DNA from: Peteryoungia wuzhouensis
GTDB taxonomy: Bacteria > Pseudomonadota > Alphaproteobacteria > Rhizobiales > Rhizobiaceae
Assembly: GCF_003205195.1 (NCBI RefSeq)
Contig: NZ_QJRY01000001.1
Coordinates: 806,001 to 870,000 of the forward strand
Length of the DNA stretch: 64,000 nucleotides
Direction: 5' to 3'
Shown: in pieces, positions 9,887 through 18,701 of the stretch
Position numbering within the stretch: position 1 is the first letter of the stretch
Layout of the letters: every line of letters starts with the position of its first letter
Position numbers and translations under genes: made by a program
The notes under the pieces: generated by a model
What the model was told of the DNA's origin: nothing
Databases searched by the model: none
The model's input: the letters and a program-made list of their open reading frames with translations, nothing else

Positions 9887-10272
9887 TTCAGTGCTCCGAA
9901 TACAGCTTCAATCGCCGCCTTCATCTTCTCGATGGTGAAGGGCTTGGCGAGGACGTTGTTGGCGCCCAACTGTGCAGCTTTCTGAACCAGCGCCCGGTCG
10001 CCCTGGGCGGTCAGGATGATGAAGGCAGCCTTCTTGGTGTTGGGATTGGTGCGCACGGCCTGCAGGAGGCCCAATCCGTCCATCTTCGGCATGTTGAAGT
10101 CCGAGATGACCAGATGATGGGGCTGCTGCTCCATGATCTTCATACCCTGCTCACCGTCACCGGCGGCAGTGATCTGCTTGAAGCCGAGCTGGGTCAGCGC
10201 GTCGCTGAGGAGAAGGCGACTTGTGACCTGATCGTCTACGATCAGAACTTTGATTTTTTCAGCTAGGGACAT
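9883..10272 (-). CDS. cheY2: Chemotaxis response regulator CheY2
   Basis: This is a single-domain receiver protein of 129 residues. The acidic pocket is IVDD (13-14), the phospho-acceptor is D58 in [12 protein letters not shown], and the conserved lysine lies in [10 protein letters not shown]. In Sinorhizobium, CheY2 is the receiver that slows the flagellar motor, with CheY1 acting as a phosphate sink. I transfer the name because this is the receiver gene between cheB and cheD. Its start shares one base with the cheB stop (TAATG). Confidence 0.93.
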   Translation of the reverse strand: MSLAEKIKVLIVDDQVTSRLLLSDALTQLGFKQITAAGDGEQGMKIMEQQPHHLVISDFNMPKMDGLGLLQAVRTNPNTKKAAFIILTAQGDRALVQKAAQLGANNVLAKPFTIEKMKAAIEAVFGALK

Positions 10273-11321
10273 TATTCGATACCTTCTTTTCGGGCGGCAG
10301 TGAGTTTGAGGATTTCCTCCCCAATGGAAGTCAGGGGCAGCTGATGCTCGACGGCGCCCAGTTCGTGAGCGACGCGTGGCATTCCGTAGACCACACAGGT
10401 CTTTTCGTTCTGGCCGATCGTGCGTGCGCCGGCATGGCGCATCTTCAGGAGGCCGGAGGCTCCGTCGCGGCCCATTCCCGTGAGAATGACGCCGACGGCA
10501 TTCCGGCCTGCGAGTTCAGCAACCGAGTCAAAAAGGACGTCGACGGACGGGCGATGGCCGTTGACCGGCGCGCGCTCGATCAGGCGACAGCAGGGCGCAT
10601 TGACGTTGGACACCTGCAGATGGCGTTCGCCACCCGGCGCCAGATAGATCTTGCCGATTTCGAGCCGCGCGCCATCCGTCGCTTCCTCAACCACCGGCGC
10701 GCAAAGGCGGTTCAACCGCTCGGCAAAGCTCTTGGTAAAGGTGGGCGGCATATGCTGCGTGATCACCGTGGGCGGGCAATTGCGCGGGAATTTCTGCAAG
10801 ACCGCGATCAGCGCTTCCACACCGCCGGTCGAGGAGCCGATCGCGACGATCTTGCGACCGACGCGGAAGTCGGCAACGGCCGCCGGCTGCACAGGCTGGG
10901 CCTGAACTGCGGGATGATTGTAGCGGTGCTGCGATCGGGCGGCAGCCTTGACCTTGTCGGCCAGCTCGCCGAAGGGGCGCGGCTCGCCGGGCTGGGGCTT
11001 TGCAACACAGTCGAAAGCGCCGATTTCGAGCGCAGCGAGCGTCGCCTCGGCACCGCGATGGGTCATGGTCGAGACCATGATCACGGGCATGGGCCGTAGC
11101 TTCATGATCTTCTCGAGGAATTCGAGGCCGTTCATATTCGGCATCTCGATATCCAGCGTGACCACATCAGGGTTGAGCTGCTTGATCGCGGCCCGCGCTT
11201 CCATGGCGTCGCCGGCCTGGCCGATGACGCTGACATCAGGATCCTGGCTGAGGACCGCCGTGATCAGCCCCCGCATCGTCGGGCTGTCATCGACAACGAG
11301 AACACGTGCAGGAGAAGCCAT
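10272..11321 (-). CDS. cheB: Chemotaxis methylesterase CheB
   Basis: CheB removes methyl groups from chemoreceptors when phosphorylated by CheA. The N-terminal receiver domain has D57 in [12 protein letters not shown]. The C-terminal esterase carries the serine in [11 protein letters not shown], the histidine in [10 protein letters not shown] and the aspartate in GMGRDGASG. The ATG at 11321 ([14 protein letters not shown]) gives 349 residues and overlaps the cheR stop by one base (TAATG). The longer open frame to 11549 lies wholly inside cheR and was rejected. Confidence 0.96.
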   Translation of the reverse strand: MASPARVLVVDDSPTMRGLITAVLSQDPDVSVIGQAGDAMEARAAIKQLNPDVVTLDIEMPNMNGLEFLEKIMKLRPMPVIMVSTMTHRGAEATLAALEIGAFDCVAKPQPGEPRPFGELADKVKAAARSQHRYNHPAVQAQPVQPAAVADFRVGRKIVAIGSSTGGVEALIAVLQKFPRNCPPTVITQHMPPTFTKSFAERLNRLCAPVVEEATDGARLEIGKIYLAPGGERHLQVSNVNAPCCRLIERAPVNGHRPSVDVLFDSVAELAGRNAVGVILTGMGRDGASGLLKMRHAGARTIGQNEKTCVVYGMPRVAHELGAVEHQLPLTSIGEEILKLTAARKEGIE

Positions 11322-12223
11322 TACCTGCGCCCTCCCTGCTTGCCGAGGTAGCGATAGGTGGTGATGCCGATGTTGTCGAAGTCGTTCTTCGCCTCGCCGG
11401 AAACACGCTCGGAATGGCCGATATAGAGATGGCCGCCGACGGGCAGCAGTTCGCAGAAACGGTTCCAGATGCGGACCTGGGTCGGTTCGTCGAAATAGAT
11501 GACAACGTTGCGGCAGAAGATGACGTCGAACTTGCCCTTGAAGGGCCATTGGGCCATCAGGTTCAGCTCGTTGTAGGTGATCAGCCGCTTCAAGCGGTCA
11601 TCGACCTGCCACTTGCGGCGGCCTGCGATCTCGACTTCCTTGAACCACTGCTTGCGGATGGCCGGCGACACGGTTTCAAGCGCCTGCTCGTCATAGGCCC
11701 CCTGCCGGGCGATTGCCAGGATCTTCGGATCGATGTCGGTCGCAAGGATCTTGAAATCATAGTCCAGGACATTCGGGAACGCCTGAAAGACGGTGAGCGC
11801 GATCGAATAGGGCTCCTGCCCGTCCGAGCTTGCAGCCGACCAGATGCGCACACGACCACCAGACTTGGCACGCTGGATCAGGCCCGGCAGCACCTCGTCG
11901 CGCAGATGTTCGAAATGATGGTTTTCCCGGAAGAAGCGAGTGAAATTGGTGGTCAGGTGCGACAGCATTTCGCGCCGTTCAGCGGCACCTTCCGGCGATG
12001 AAACCAGCTGGCAATAGGCGCGAAAACCGGACAGGCCGAGATTGCGGATATGCTTGGACAGACGCGAATAGACCAGCGAAGCCTTGGAATCGTTCAGCGC
12101 GATCCCGGCATCCGAGTAGATCATCGATGCAATCTCGTTCAAATCCCGACGGGTCAGCGGGTATTCGCCGCTGGCCAGTACTTCGTCGTCGGATTGACGG
12201 GATGTGCTCATTGCGATCGTCAT
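11321..12223 (-). CDS. cheR: Chemoreceptor methyltransferase CheR
   Basis: CheR methylates receptor glutamates using S-adenosylmethionine. The 300-residue protein has the helical N-terminal domain ([20 protein letters not shown]), the SAM-binding region [17 protein letters not shown], and the conserved [13 protein letters not shown] motif. The start overlaps the cheW stop by four bases and the stop overlaps cheB, so the operon is tightly coupled here. Confidence 0.95.
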   Translation of the reverse strand: MTIAMSTSRQSDDEVLASGEYPLTRRDLNEIASMIYSDAGIALNDSKASLVYSRLSKHIRNLGLSGFRAYCQLVSSPEGAAERREMLSHLTTNFTRFFRENHHFEHLRDEVLPGLIQRAKSGGRVRIWSAASSDGQEPYSIALTVFQAFPNVLDYDFKILATDIDPKILAIARQGAYDEQALETVSPAIRKQWFKEVEIAGRRKWQVDDRLKRLITYNELNLMAQWPFKGKFDVIFCRNVVIYFDEPTQVRIWNRFCELLPVGGHLYIGHSERVSGEAKNDFDNIGITTYRYLGKQGGRR

Positions 12224-12687
12224 GCAGCCTCGCTTTCGGCGTCGTTGAAGAGAGCACCAAGCTCGATGAAGCAGATCATCCGCTTATCGATCGCGAGAAT
12301 GCCGCGGGCGTATAGTCTTCCGAGGTCGGAGGAGATCTCCGGCGTCGGCTGTATGTTTTCGTCGGTCACCGTCAGGATATCCGACACGGCATCGACCAGC
12401 AGGCCGATGACCTTTGACTTGACCTGCGCCACGATGATGACGTGGCGGGCGGTAGGTTCTGCCGACCTCATGCCCAGACGGAGCGAGAGGTCGACGATCG
12501 GCAGGACGGCACCGCGCAGATTGATCACGCCCATGACGTATTGCGGCGCGTGAGGCAGCGGGGTTACCGGGGTCCAGCCCCTGATCTCCCTGACAGCCAT
12601 GATGTTCACACAAAATTCCTGATCGCCTACCCGGAAGGCGATGAGCTCCCGGGCCCCTTCAATCAAGTTTTTCACCGCATACGACAT
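12220..12687 (-). CDS. cheW: Chemotaxis coupling protein CheW
   Basis: CheW bridges chemoreceptors and the CheA kinase. The 155-residue protein is a single CheW domain (LIAFRVGDQEFCVNIMAVRE, then MGVINLRGAVLPIVDLSLRL), matching the C-terminal P5 domain of CheA next door. It lies four bases after the cheA stop. Its C-terminus ends in a short variable tail. Confidence 0.95.
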   Translation of the reverse strand: MSYAVKNLIEGARELIAFRVGDQEFCVNIMAVREIRGWTPVTPLPHAPQYVMGVINLRGAVLPIVDLSLRLGMRSAEPTARHVIIVAQVKSKVIGLLVDAVSDILTVTDENIQPTPEISSDLGRLYARGILAIDKRMICFIELGALFNDAESEAA

Positions 12688-12691
12688 ACGA

Positions 12692-14962
12692 TTACCCTGC
12701 GACGGCTAGCGACATTTCCTGCTTGAGTGACTGACCGCGAGAGGCGGCGACGACGGCATCCACGTCGAGGATCAGTGCCACGCGGCCATCCCCGAGGATG
12801 GTTGCGGCGGCAATGCCCGGAACATGGGTGTAGTTGGCCTCAAGCGACTTGATGACGACCTGGCGCTGGCCCTGGATCGCATCGACCATGAGGGCACGCT
12901 GGCCGCCACCTTCCGATTCCACCAGAAGGGCAACGCCTTCCACAGGATTGGCCTGCGTGCCGCGGAAGTTGAGGATCCGGCCGACATCCACCAAGGGGCA
13001 AAAGCTGTCACGGATCGAGATCAGCCGCTGGTTTGCACCGAAGGAATGGATGTTGCGGGCTTCCGGCTGCAAGGTTTCAACGATCGCCGTCAAGGGAACG
13101 ACGAGGGTCTGGCCAGCCACCGTGACGACCATGCCGTCGAGAACGGCAAGCGTCAGCGGAAGGCTCATGGTGAAGGTCGAGCCCTGGCCCGGACGCGAGG
13201 TGATCGAGATACGACCGCCGAGTGCCTGGATCGAGCGCTTGACCACATCCATGCCGACGCCACGACCGGAGATGTCGGAGATCTTGTCGGCGGTGGAGAA
13301 GCCCGGCGCGAAGATCAGGTTGTCGATCTCTTCGTCTGTCAGGTTGCTATCGGCCGCGATCAGATCGTTGTCGATGGCTTTCTGGCGGACGCGCTCGCGG
13401 TTGATGCCGGCGCCGTCGTCGACGAGTTCGATGACGATGCGGCCCGAACGATGCTTCGCGGTCAGCTTGACCGTGCCTTCGGGGTTCTTGCCGGCGGCGG
13501 CACGCTTTTCGGGTGTTTCAATGCCGTGGTCGACGGCATTACGGATCATGTGGGTCAGCGGCTCGGCGAGCTTGTCGATAACCGTCTTGTCGACTTCGGT
13601 GTTTTCGCCTTCCGTCACCAGGCGAATCGACTTGCCGACCATGTCGGCAACTTCGCGAACGATACGCGACATGCGCTGGAAGACCGGCTTCACCGGCTGC
13701 GCGCGGATCGCCATGACCGAGTCCTGGATCTCGCGGGTGAGCTGCTGCAGCTCATCGAGGCCCATATTGACGGCCGAGGTCCCGGTCGCATCGTTTTCGA
13801 TGACGCTCTGCGACAGCATGGCCTGGTTGATGACGAGCTCGCCCACCAGGTTGATCAGGCGGTCGACGCGGTCGAGATCGACGCGGATGGTCTGGCCGGC
13901 GGCGCTGTTGGCCTGAGCGGCCGCAGCTGCGGCTGCCGCTGCGGCGGCAGCGGCCGGCGATTCCTTCTTCTCGGGCTTGGCGGCGCCCGCTGCCATCTTC
14001 ACCACGTTGGACGCCGTCTCGGCTGCGGCAACAGCAGCGGTGACCGCCTCCTGCGCACCGTTGTCGGTGTCGGCTTCCGGGCCCTCGTCGAGCGCCGAAA
14101 GGTCGAAGGGAACCGGAACCATCGGCAGCTCTTCTGCCGCTTCCTTGGTTTCCGTTTCGACGACCTTGATCTCGAGGTCGCAATCCCATTCGGCGAATTC
14201 GAATACCTGGCGGATGCCTTCTTCACCCTTTTCGGCGGTGATCTGGATCTTCCAGCTGAAATAGGCCGCTTCCGGGTCCATCTCGTCAAGCGGCGGCAGG
14301 TCGTCAGTATTGCAGTGAATGCTCATGTCGCCGAGGCGCGACAGGTCTCTCAGCAGCAGTGCTGCCTCGTTGCCTTTGCCGTAGAGTTCGCGGCGCGGCT
14401 TGAACGTGACTTCGAAGGTGGAGGGAACGACCGTCTGCTCTTCCTCGCCGCCGAAACCGTCGAAGGTAAACGGGATGGGTTGGAAGCCGCTGTCGTCCGA
14501 TGGCGCAGGCGCTGCGGCAACCGGTGCAGGAGCGGCAGGCTTGGGCGCAGGGGCAGCAGCAGCGGAAGGCGCCGGCAATTCGCCATTTGCCAACTGCTCC
14601 AGTTCCTTGACCAGCCCGCTCGAGCGGCCCGGATCGACGCCAACGCCATCGCGGGATGCCGTGACCAGGTCAGCCAGAACGTCGGCTGACTTGAGCATGA
14701 CCTTCATGACCTCAGGGCCAGGGTCCAGCTTGTTGGATCGAACGCAATCAAGAGTCGTTTCAAAGACGTGCGCGAAGGCGACCAGGTCATCGAGACCAAA
14801 TGCGCCGGCACCGCCCTTGATGGAGTGAACGGCCCGAAACACGGCATTGACCGTTTCCGGATCGCGATCCCCGTCATTCATTTTCAGAAGACCGGATTCC
14901 AGTTCGGCGAGCTGCTCCTCGCACTCCTGGAAGAAGATCTCTTTGATTTCGTTCATATCCAT
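12692..14962 (-). CDS. cheA: Chemotaxis sensor histidine kinase CheA
   Basis: CheA autophosphorylates in response to receptors and passes phosphate to CheY and CheB. The 756-residue protein shows the Hpt domain with H46 in FRAVHSIKGGAGAFGL and a CheY-binding P2-like region around residues 190-280. A linker follows that contains a long run of alanines. After this come the dimerisation helices (RVDRLINLVGELVINQAM), the ATPase with N box HMIRNAVDHGIETPE and G boxes (FAPGFSTADKISDISGRGVG), and a C-terminal CheW-like domain. All catalytic motifs are present. Confidence 0.96.
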   Translation of the reverse strand: MDMNEIKEIFFQECEEQLAELESGLLKMNDGDRDPETVNAVFRAVHSIKGGAGAFGLDDLVAFAHVFETTLDCVRSNKLDPGPEVMKVMLKSADVLADLVTASRDGVGVDPGRSSGLVKELEQLANGELPAPSAAAAPAPKPAAPAPVAAAPAPSDDSGFQPIPFTFDGFGGEEEQTVVPSTFEVTFKPRRELYGKGNEAALLLRDLSRLGDMSIHCNTDDLPPLDEMDPEAAYFSWKIQITAEKGEEGIRQVFEFAEWDCDLEIKVVETETKEAAEELPMVPVPFDLSALDEGPEADTDNGAQEAVTAAVAAAETASNVVKMAAGAAKPEKKESPAAAAAAAAAAAAAQANSAAGQTIRVDLDRVDRLINLVGELVINQAMLSQSVIENDATGTSAVNMGLDELQQLTREIQDSVMAIRAQPVKPVFQRMSRIVREVADMVGKSIRLVTEGENTEVDKTVIDKLAEPLTHMIRNAVDHGIETPEKRAAAGKNPEGTVKLTAKHRSGRIVIELVDDGAGINRERVRQKAIDNDLIAADSNLTDEEIDNLIFAPGFSTADKISDISGRGVGMDVVKRSIQALGGRISITSRPGQGSTFTMSLPLTLAVLDGMVVTVAGQTLVVPLTAIVETLQPEARNIHSFGANQRLISIRDSFCPLVDVGRILNFRGTQANPVEGVALLVESEGGGQRALMVDAIQGQRQVVIKSLEANYTHVPGIAAATILGDGRVALILDVDAVVAASRGQSLKQEMSLAVAG

Positions 14963-14978
14963 AGGAAAAATTCCTGGC

Positions 14979-15344
14979 TTAGGCGGTTACACGCTCGATG
15001 GCATCGATCAGCTTGGTCGGATCGAACGGCTTGACGATCCAGCCGGTAGCGCCAGCCTGGCGAGCCCGGTTCTTCTTCTCGGCATCGCTTTCCGTGGTCA
15101 GGACCAGGATCGGAATGGCGCGATACTTCTCGTTGCGGCGAACGCCTTCGATGAAGCCGAAGCCGTCGAGACGCGGCATGTTGATGTCGGTCACGATGAC
15201 ATCAGGGTTGCATTCTTCGAGCACTTCCAGACCTTCGACACCGTCTTCGGCCTGGATGGTTTCGAAGCCCGCATTGTTCAAGGTGACCAGAAGCATGTTC
15301 CTGATAGTTCTGGAGTCATCCACGGTAAGCACTTTTTTCTTCAT
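14979..15344 (-). CDS. cheY1: Chemotaxis response regulator CheY1
   Basis: This is a 121-residue receiver protein with acidic residues in LTVDDSRTIR, the phospho-acceptor D53 in VIVTDINMPRLDG, and the lysine in GWIVKPFDPTKL. It lies directly upstream of cheA. In Sinorhizobium, CheY1 in this position drains phosphate from CheY2. That role is inferred from gene order, since the sequence only shows a complete receiver. Its start overlaps the upstream STAS gene stop by four bases (ATGA). Confidence 0.93.
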   Translation of the reverse strand: MKKKVLTVDDSRTIRNMLLVTLNNAGFETIQAEDGVEGLEVLEECNPDVIVTDINMPRLDGFGFIEGVRRNEKYRAIPILVLTTESDAEKKNRARQAGATGWIVKPFDPTKLIDAIERVTA

Positions 15345-15640
15345 TGCCGGATCTCCTTAGCGAGCAGATGATCGATGTTCACGCCAATCAGTTGAAGGGT
15401 TTTGAGAAAGGCTTCAGAGGCCTTTCCAAACGAGAACGGATGCTTGTCGACTTCCCAGGCCTTGGCCGCAGCCAGAAGAACCTGTGCGCATTGAGCACCG
15501 AGACGTTCGACGCCGGAGGCGTCGATGGTCAGCGGCGCGCCGCGCATGGCCAGGATGTTGGCCTTGAGATTGGATGCCTCGTTCAGGTCCAAGACTGCTG
15601 CCAGTTTCAAACCTTTCTGTTCGCCTTTCTTACTCGCCAT
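15341..15640 (-). CDS. STAS-domain protein of the che operon
   Basis: The 99-residue product has the shape of a STAS (anti-sigma-factor antagonist-like) domain. It includes LDLNEASNLKANILAMRGAP and a serine in IDASGVERLGAQCAQVLL at the position that is phosphorylated in SpoIIAA relatives. In rhizobia an unnamed STAS gene sits second in the che operon, after the soluble receptor. Two adjacent ATGs (15643 and 15640) follow an AAGGAAAA stretch, and I used the second. It is translationally coupled to cheY1. Its role in chemotaxis is not established by the sequence. Confidence 0.85.
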   Translation of the reverse strand: MASKKGEQKGLKLAAVLDLNEASNLKANILAMRGAPLTIDASGVERLGAQCAQVLLAAAKAWEVDKHPFSFGKASEAFLKTLQLIGVNIDHLLAKEIRQ

Positions 15641-15778
15641 CATTATTTTCCTTGTCCGATGTGGCCACCGCCGCAACATGCCCGAACAGCTTCTGTCGGT
15701 TGAACCATTCCACCGTCAGCCTGGTCGCGATGCACGCCCGTCGATTTCTGTTGTAGCGTATGGTGGTAAACAATCTTC

Positions 15779-17431
15779 TCAACCTCCCAGGCCTGCGAGC
15801 GGGAAGGACATTGCGAAGTCCTCCGCAAGCGATTCACTGTCAGTTGATCCGCTCACGGACGTGCTGTGAACGGCGGCAGAGCCCGTGTTTCGAGCATTTG
15901 AGATCTGGATCTGCGGCGTTGTGCTGCGCTGCGGACGCGACTGGCGCTCGATGTGGAATTCGCGAATGGTCGCCCCGAGTTCGAGGATGACCGCGTGCAG
16001 ATCCTGAGAGCCGTCACTGGTGCGCCGGGCCAGATCTGCGGTGCTTGACAGGTCGGCGCCAAGGCCAGCCACTGTCGCCGTGAGCCCGCCGAGTTCTCCG
16101 GCATGGAGGTCCGTCTGGCGGGCGATATCGGAAACGGTCCCGCTGATGTCTCCGACCTGGACGACGATGTCGGCGATTGCGCCTTGTGTGCGCGCAACCA
16201 TGTCGACACCGGCTTCGACCTGGTTCTTGGTGGTCGCGACGAGGGTCTTGATTTCACGGGCGGCATCGGCGGAACGCTGTGCGAGCGCGCGGACTTCCTG
16301 CGCGACGACGGCGAAGCCGCGACCGCTGTCGCCGGCTCGGGCCGCTTCGATCCCGGCGTTCAGCGCCAGAAGATTGGTCTGGAAGGCGATTTCGTCGATG
16401 GCGCCGATGATGTGGCCAATCTGTTCGGCAGAGGCTTCGATATCGGCCATGGCGGCAATCGCCTGACCGACCACCTGGCCACTCGCCTCGACCGACTGAC
16501 GGGTCGCGGCGACCGTGCCTTCTGCCTTCTTCGTGCGCACAACGCTGTCACGAACGCCGGCCGTCAGCGTTTCCAATGCCCGTCCCGTCTCTGCCAGCGT
16601 TTCCGACTGGCTCTCGACACGGCCGGCATAATCCCGCGCGCTAGTGGCAACCTGATCGGTCGCCCCCAAGGCGCGGGAAACTTTTTCTTCGGAGGCAAGG
16701 AACGCAGACTGCAGATTCTCCAACGCATCGTTCATGCGTGTCGACATGTCGGAATAGGCGTCCGGGACATCCGGTGCGACACGCACGGTCAGATCGCCTT
16801 CAGCGAGACCGTCGACAACCGGGCGGAAGATGGCCTCGAACTCGGCGCGATCCTCGATGCGCTGGGCGGCCAAGTCGCGGTGATGCTTGAGGCGCAATTC
16901 GTTGAAGCGCAGCGAGACGGCAATCTCGACATCGACCATCACGAGGCGGATGAGGGAGCTGACGAGATCACTGATCTCGCGCTGCTTGCGTCGGCTTGAC
17001 GGCAACAGACCGGAGCCGGTCGCCTCCGAAACCACGGCGGTCACCAGATGCTCCAGCACCACCGCATGGCCGGCGATATGCCAACGCGGATCGAGCCCCA
17101 TTCGGCTTTCGCTGTCCGACAGGACCTTCACGCGCTCGGCATAGAGACCATCGAAACGGGCATCCGTCAGGACGTCCCAATGGGAGGACAGAAGGTCGTG
17201 GAAGCGGTCGTACTGGCGTTCGCTTGTAAATGCGCGGGCGGCATCAGGAGAGGTCTGCAAACGCTGGAAAAGATCTCGGAGCGCCGTCTTCAGCTGCGGC
17301 GAGAGCAGATGACGGTTCTGGCGCAGCAGGTCGCACTGACTTTCGTCAAGACCGGCAAAGCGCAGCCGGTCGCGCAGGCTTCCCGCCTGTGATCCCGCCG
17401 CCCGCTCCGTCGACATGCCCTGACTTGTCAT
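15779..17431 (-). CDS. Soluble globin-coupled methyl-accepting chemotaxis protein
   Basis: This is the first gene of the che operon, a 550-residue receptor with no membrane segment. Residues ~20-180 match the protoglobin sensor fold found in HemAT-type aerotaxis transducers ([20 protein letters not shown], then [17 protein letters not shown], which offers candidate haem-ligand histidines). A HAMP-like stretch ([17 protein letters not shown]) follows, then the signalling domain with the hairpin [20 protein letters not shown]. It corresponds in position to the internal chemotaxis protein (IcpA) of Sinorhizobium. Oxygen or redox sensing is inferred from the domain and is not demonstrated. Confidence 0.9.
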   Translation of the reverse strand: MTSQGMSTERAAGSQAGSLRDRLRFAGLDESQCDLLRQNRHLLSPQLKTALRDLFQRLQTSPDAARAFTSERQYDRFHDLLSSHWDVLTDARFDGLYAERVKVLSDSESRMGLDPRWHIAGHAVVLEHLVTAVVSEATGSGLLPSSRRKQREISDLVSSLIRLVMVDVEIAVSLRFNELRLKHHRDLAAQRIEDRAEFEAIFRPVVDGLAEGDLTVRVAPDVPDAYSDMSTRMNDALENLQSAFLASEEKVSRALGATDQVATSARDYAGRVESQSETLAETGRALETLTAGVRDSVVRTKKAEGTVAATRQSVEASGQVVGQAIAAMADIEASAEQIGHIIGAIDEIAFQTNLLALNAGIEAARAGDSGRGFAVVAQEVRALAQRSADAAREIKTLVATTKNQVEAGVDMVARTQGAIADIVVQVGDISGTVSDIARQTDLHAGELGGLTATVAGLGADLSSTADLARRTSDGSQDLHAVILELGATIREFHIERQSRPQRSTTPQIQISNARNTGSAAVHSTSVSGSTDSESLAEDFAMSFPLAGLGG

Positions 17432-17794
17432 TCCTACCGCATCGCCGCCGGCTCCTGCGAGACCGGTGCTTCCCCGTCGGTTCGGTGATCGCCTTGATTT
17501 GGCACGATAAAGCTGGCGGGGGCCGAAGCCTCCGTCGCCATCCGTGTCATGGACAGGCGGTTCGTCGAACAGATTTCATGAACATTTCAAACCGGACCAA
17601 AACCGGTACGACGGGACGGCGTCATGCCCGAAGGAAACTCGAGGTGAGTCCCACTCCGACGTGTCCACTCATGTTTATGGTTAATTCCTTGCCTGAAGGT
17701 TAATAAAACTTCGCCGTAGTCCTGATCCATCTAATATTAGCGATCATTTTTGTTTCTTCTCCAGACATTCCGATTTTCACCGGGAACCCATGGT
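17432..17794. other. Intergenic region between mcp and ku
   Basis: This divergent gap should contain the promoter of the che operon on the - strand. I see no convincing gene in it: the short open frames are unsupported by ribosome sites or family similarity. There is an AT-richer stretch around 17670-17755, and no obvious repeat. The EcfG-type promoter for ku lies at the right end and is listed separately. Confidence 0.5.
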
Positions 17795-17820
17795 GGAACA
17801 AAGCTGTCCCGGCGCTCGTT
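17795..17820 (+). promoter_or_regulatory. EcfG-type general stress promoter for ku-ligD
   Basis: The sequence shows GGAAC, a 17-base spacer and CGTT, exactly the consensus of EcfG/RpoE2 promoters in alphaproteobacteria. The -10 element ends 24 bases before the GTG start of ku, leaving a short leader. Stress control of NHEJ genes by RpoE2 has been described in Sinorhizobium, which supports the reading. Confidence 0.8.
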
Positions 17821-17844
17821 CGAAGCGAAACACGGGAGTGAGAC

Positions 17845-18699
17845 GTGAGCGCACGGGCGATCTGGAAGGGTTATCTGTCGATCGGGGATGTGGGATGCGC
17901 CGTCGCCCTCTTTTCGGCCATCGACGCTCAGGAAAGAACGTCCTTTCACATCATCAACCGCGACACGGGCAACCGGGTCAGGCGGCAATATGTCGATGAA
18001 GATACGGGCAAAGCCGTCGACAAGGATGACCTCGTCAAGGGTTACGATCAGGCGGACGGACACACCGTCGTGCTGGAAGCAGACGAAATCCGAGAGGCTG
18101 TTCCCGACAGCGACAAACGGCTGGAGATGTCGACCTTTCTTCCCTGTGCTGACATCGACACGCTGTATCTCGAGCGGCCGTATTTTCTGGCGCCAGCGGA
18201 TGCACAATCAGTCGAGGCCTATGATCTCATCCGGGACACCATGGTGGCGACGAATGTGGCCGCCGTTGCGCGGACGGTGCTCTTCCGGCGGGTCCGCAGC
18301 GTGCTGATCCACCCCGAAGGACGAGGTCTGATCGCGACAACGCTGAATTACGACTATGAAGTGCGGGATCCGGCTGAAAGCTTCGGTGATATCGCCAAGG
18401 TGAAGATCGATTCCGAGATGCTCGATCTGGCGCGCCACATCATCGATACGAAGATGGGACGCTTCGACCCGGCGGCCTTCGAAGACCGATACGAGGAGGC
18501 GCTGGCGGAACTTGTGCGGGCCAAAATCGCCGGCCGCAAGCCGAAGAAGCTGCCAAAGCGCAAGGCGGAGAATGTCACCAGCCTCATGGATGCCCTGCGC
18601 AGGAGCGCCGGTGCGCCTGCCAGCTCGAAAGGCAAGGCTCAGCCGGCGAAAAGCCGCAAGGCGGCGCCATCGGCGGGGCGGCAGAAAAAGGCGAGCTGA
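17845..18699 (+). CDS. ku: Non-homologous end-joining protein Ku (first copy)
   Basis: Bacterial Ku is a homodimeric ring that binds DNA ends and recruits LigD. The 284-residue product begins with the family motif RAIWKGYLSIGDV and contains FHIINRDTGNRVRRQYVDED and VKGYDQADG. The last ~50 residues form a lysine/alanine-rich tail (KPKKLPKRK and on), which in other Ku proteins contacts DNA or LigD. The start is GTG at 17845 behind a GGGAG ribosome site. ligD begins two bases after the stop, so the two form an operon. Confidence 0.95.
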   Translation: MSARAIWKGYLSIGDVGCAVALFSAIDAQERTSFHIINRDTGNRVRRQYVDEDTGKAVDKDDLVKGYDQADGHTVVLEADEIREAVPDSDKRLEMSTFLPCADIDTLYLERPYFLAPADAQSVEAYDLIRDTMVATNVAAVARTVLFRRVRSVLIHPEGRGLIATTLNYDYEVRDPAESFGDIAKVKIDSEMLDLARHIIDTKMGRFDPAAFEDRYEEALAELVRAKIAGRKPKKLPKRKAENVTSLMDALRRSAGAPASSKGKAQPAKSRKAAPSAGRQKKAS

Positions 18700-18701
18700 T
18701 C

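Noticed and set aside
12824..14689. Long open frame antisense to cheA (621 codons)
   Set aside because: It follows from high-GC codon use of cheA on the other strand, shows no domain and contradicts a fully conserved gene.
17578..17703. Short frame MNISNRTKTG in the mcp-ku gap
   Set aside because: Only about 41 codons, without a domain or convincing ribosome site.
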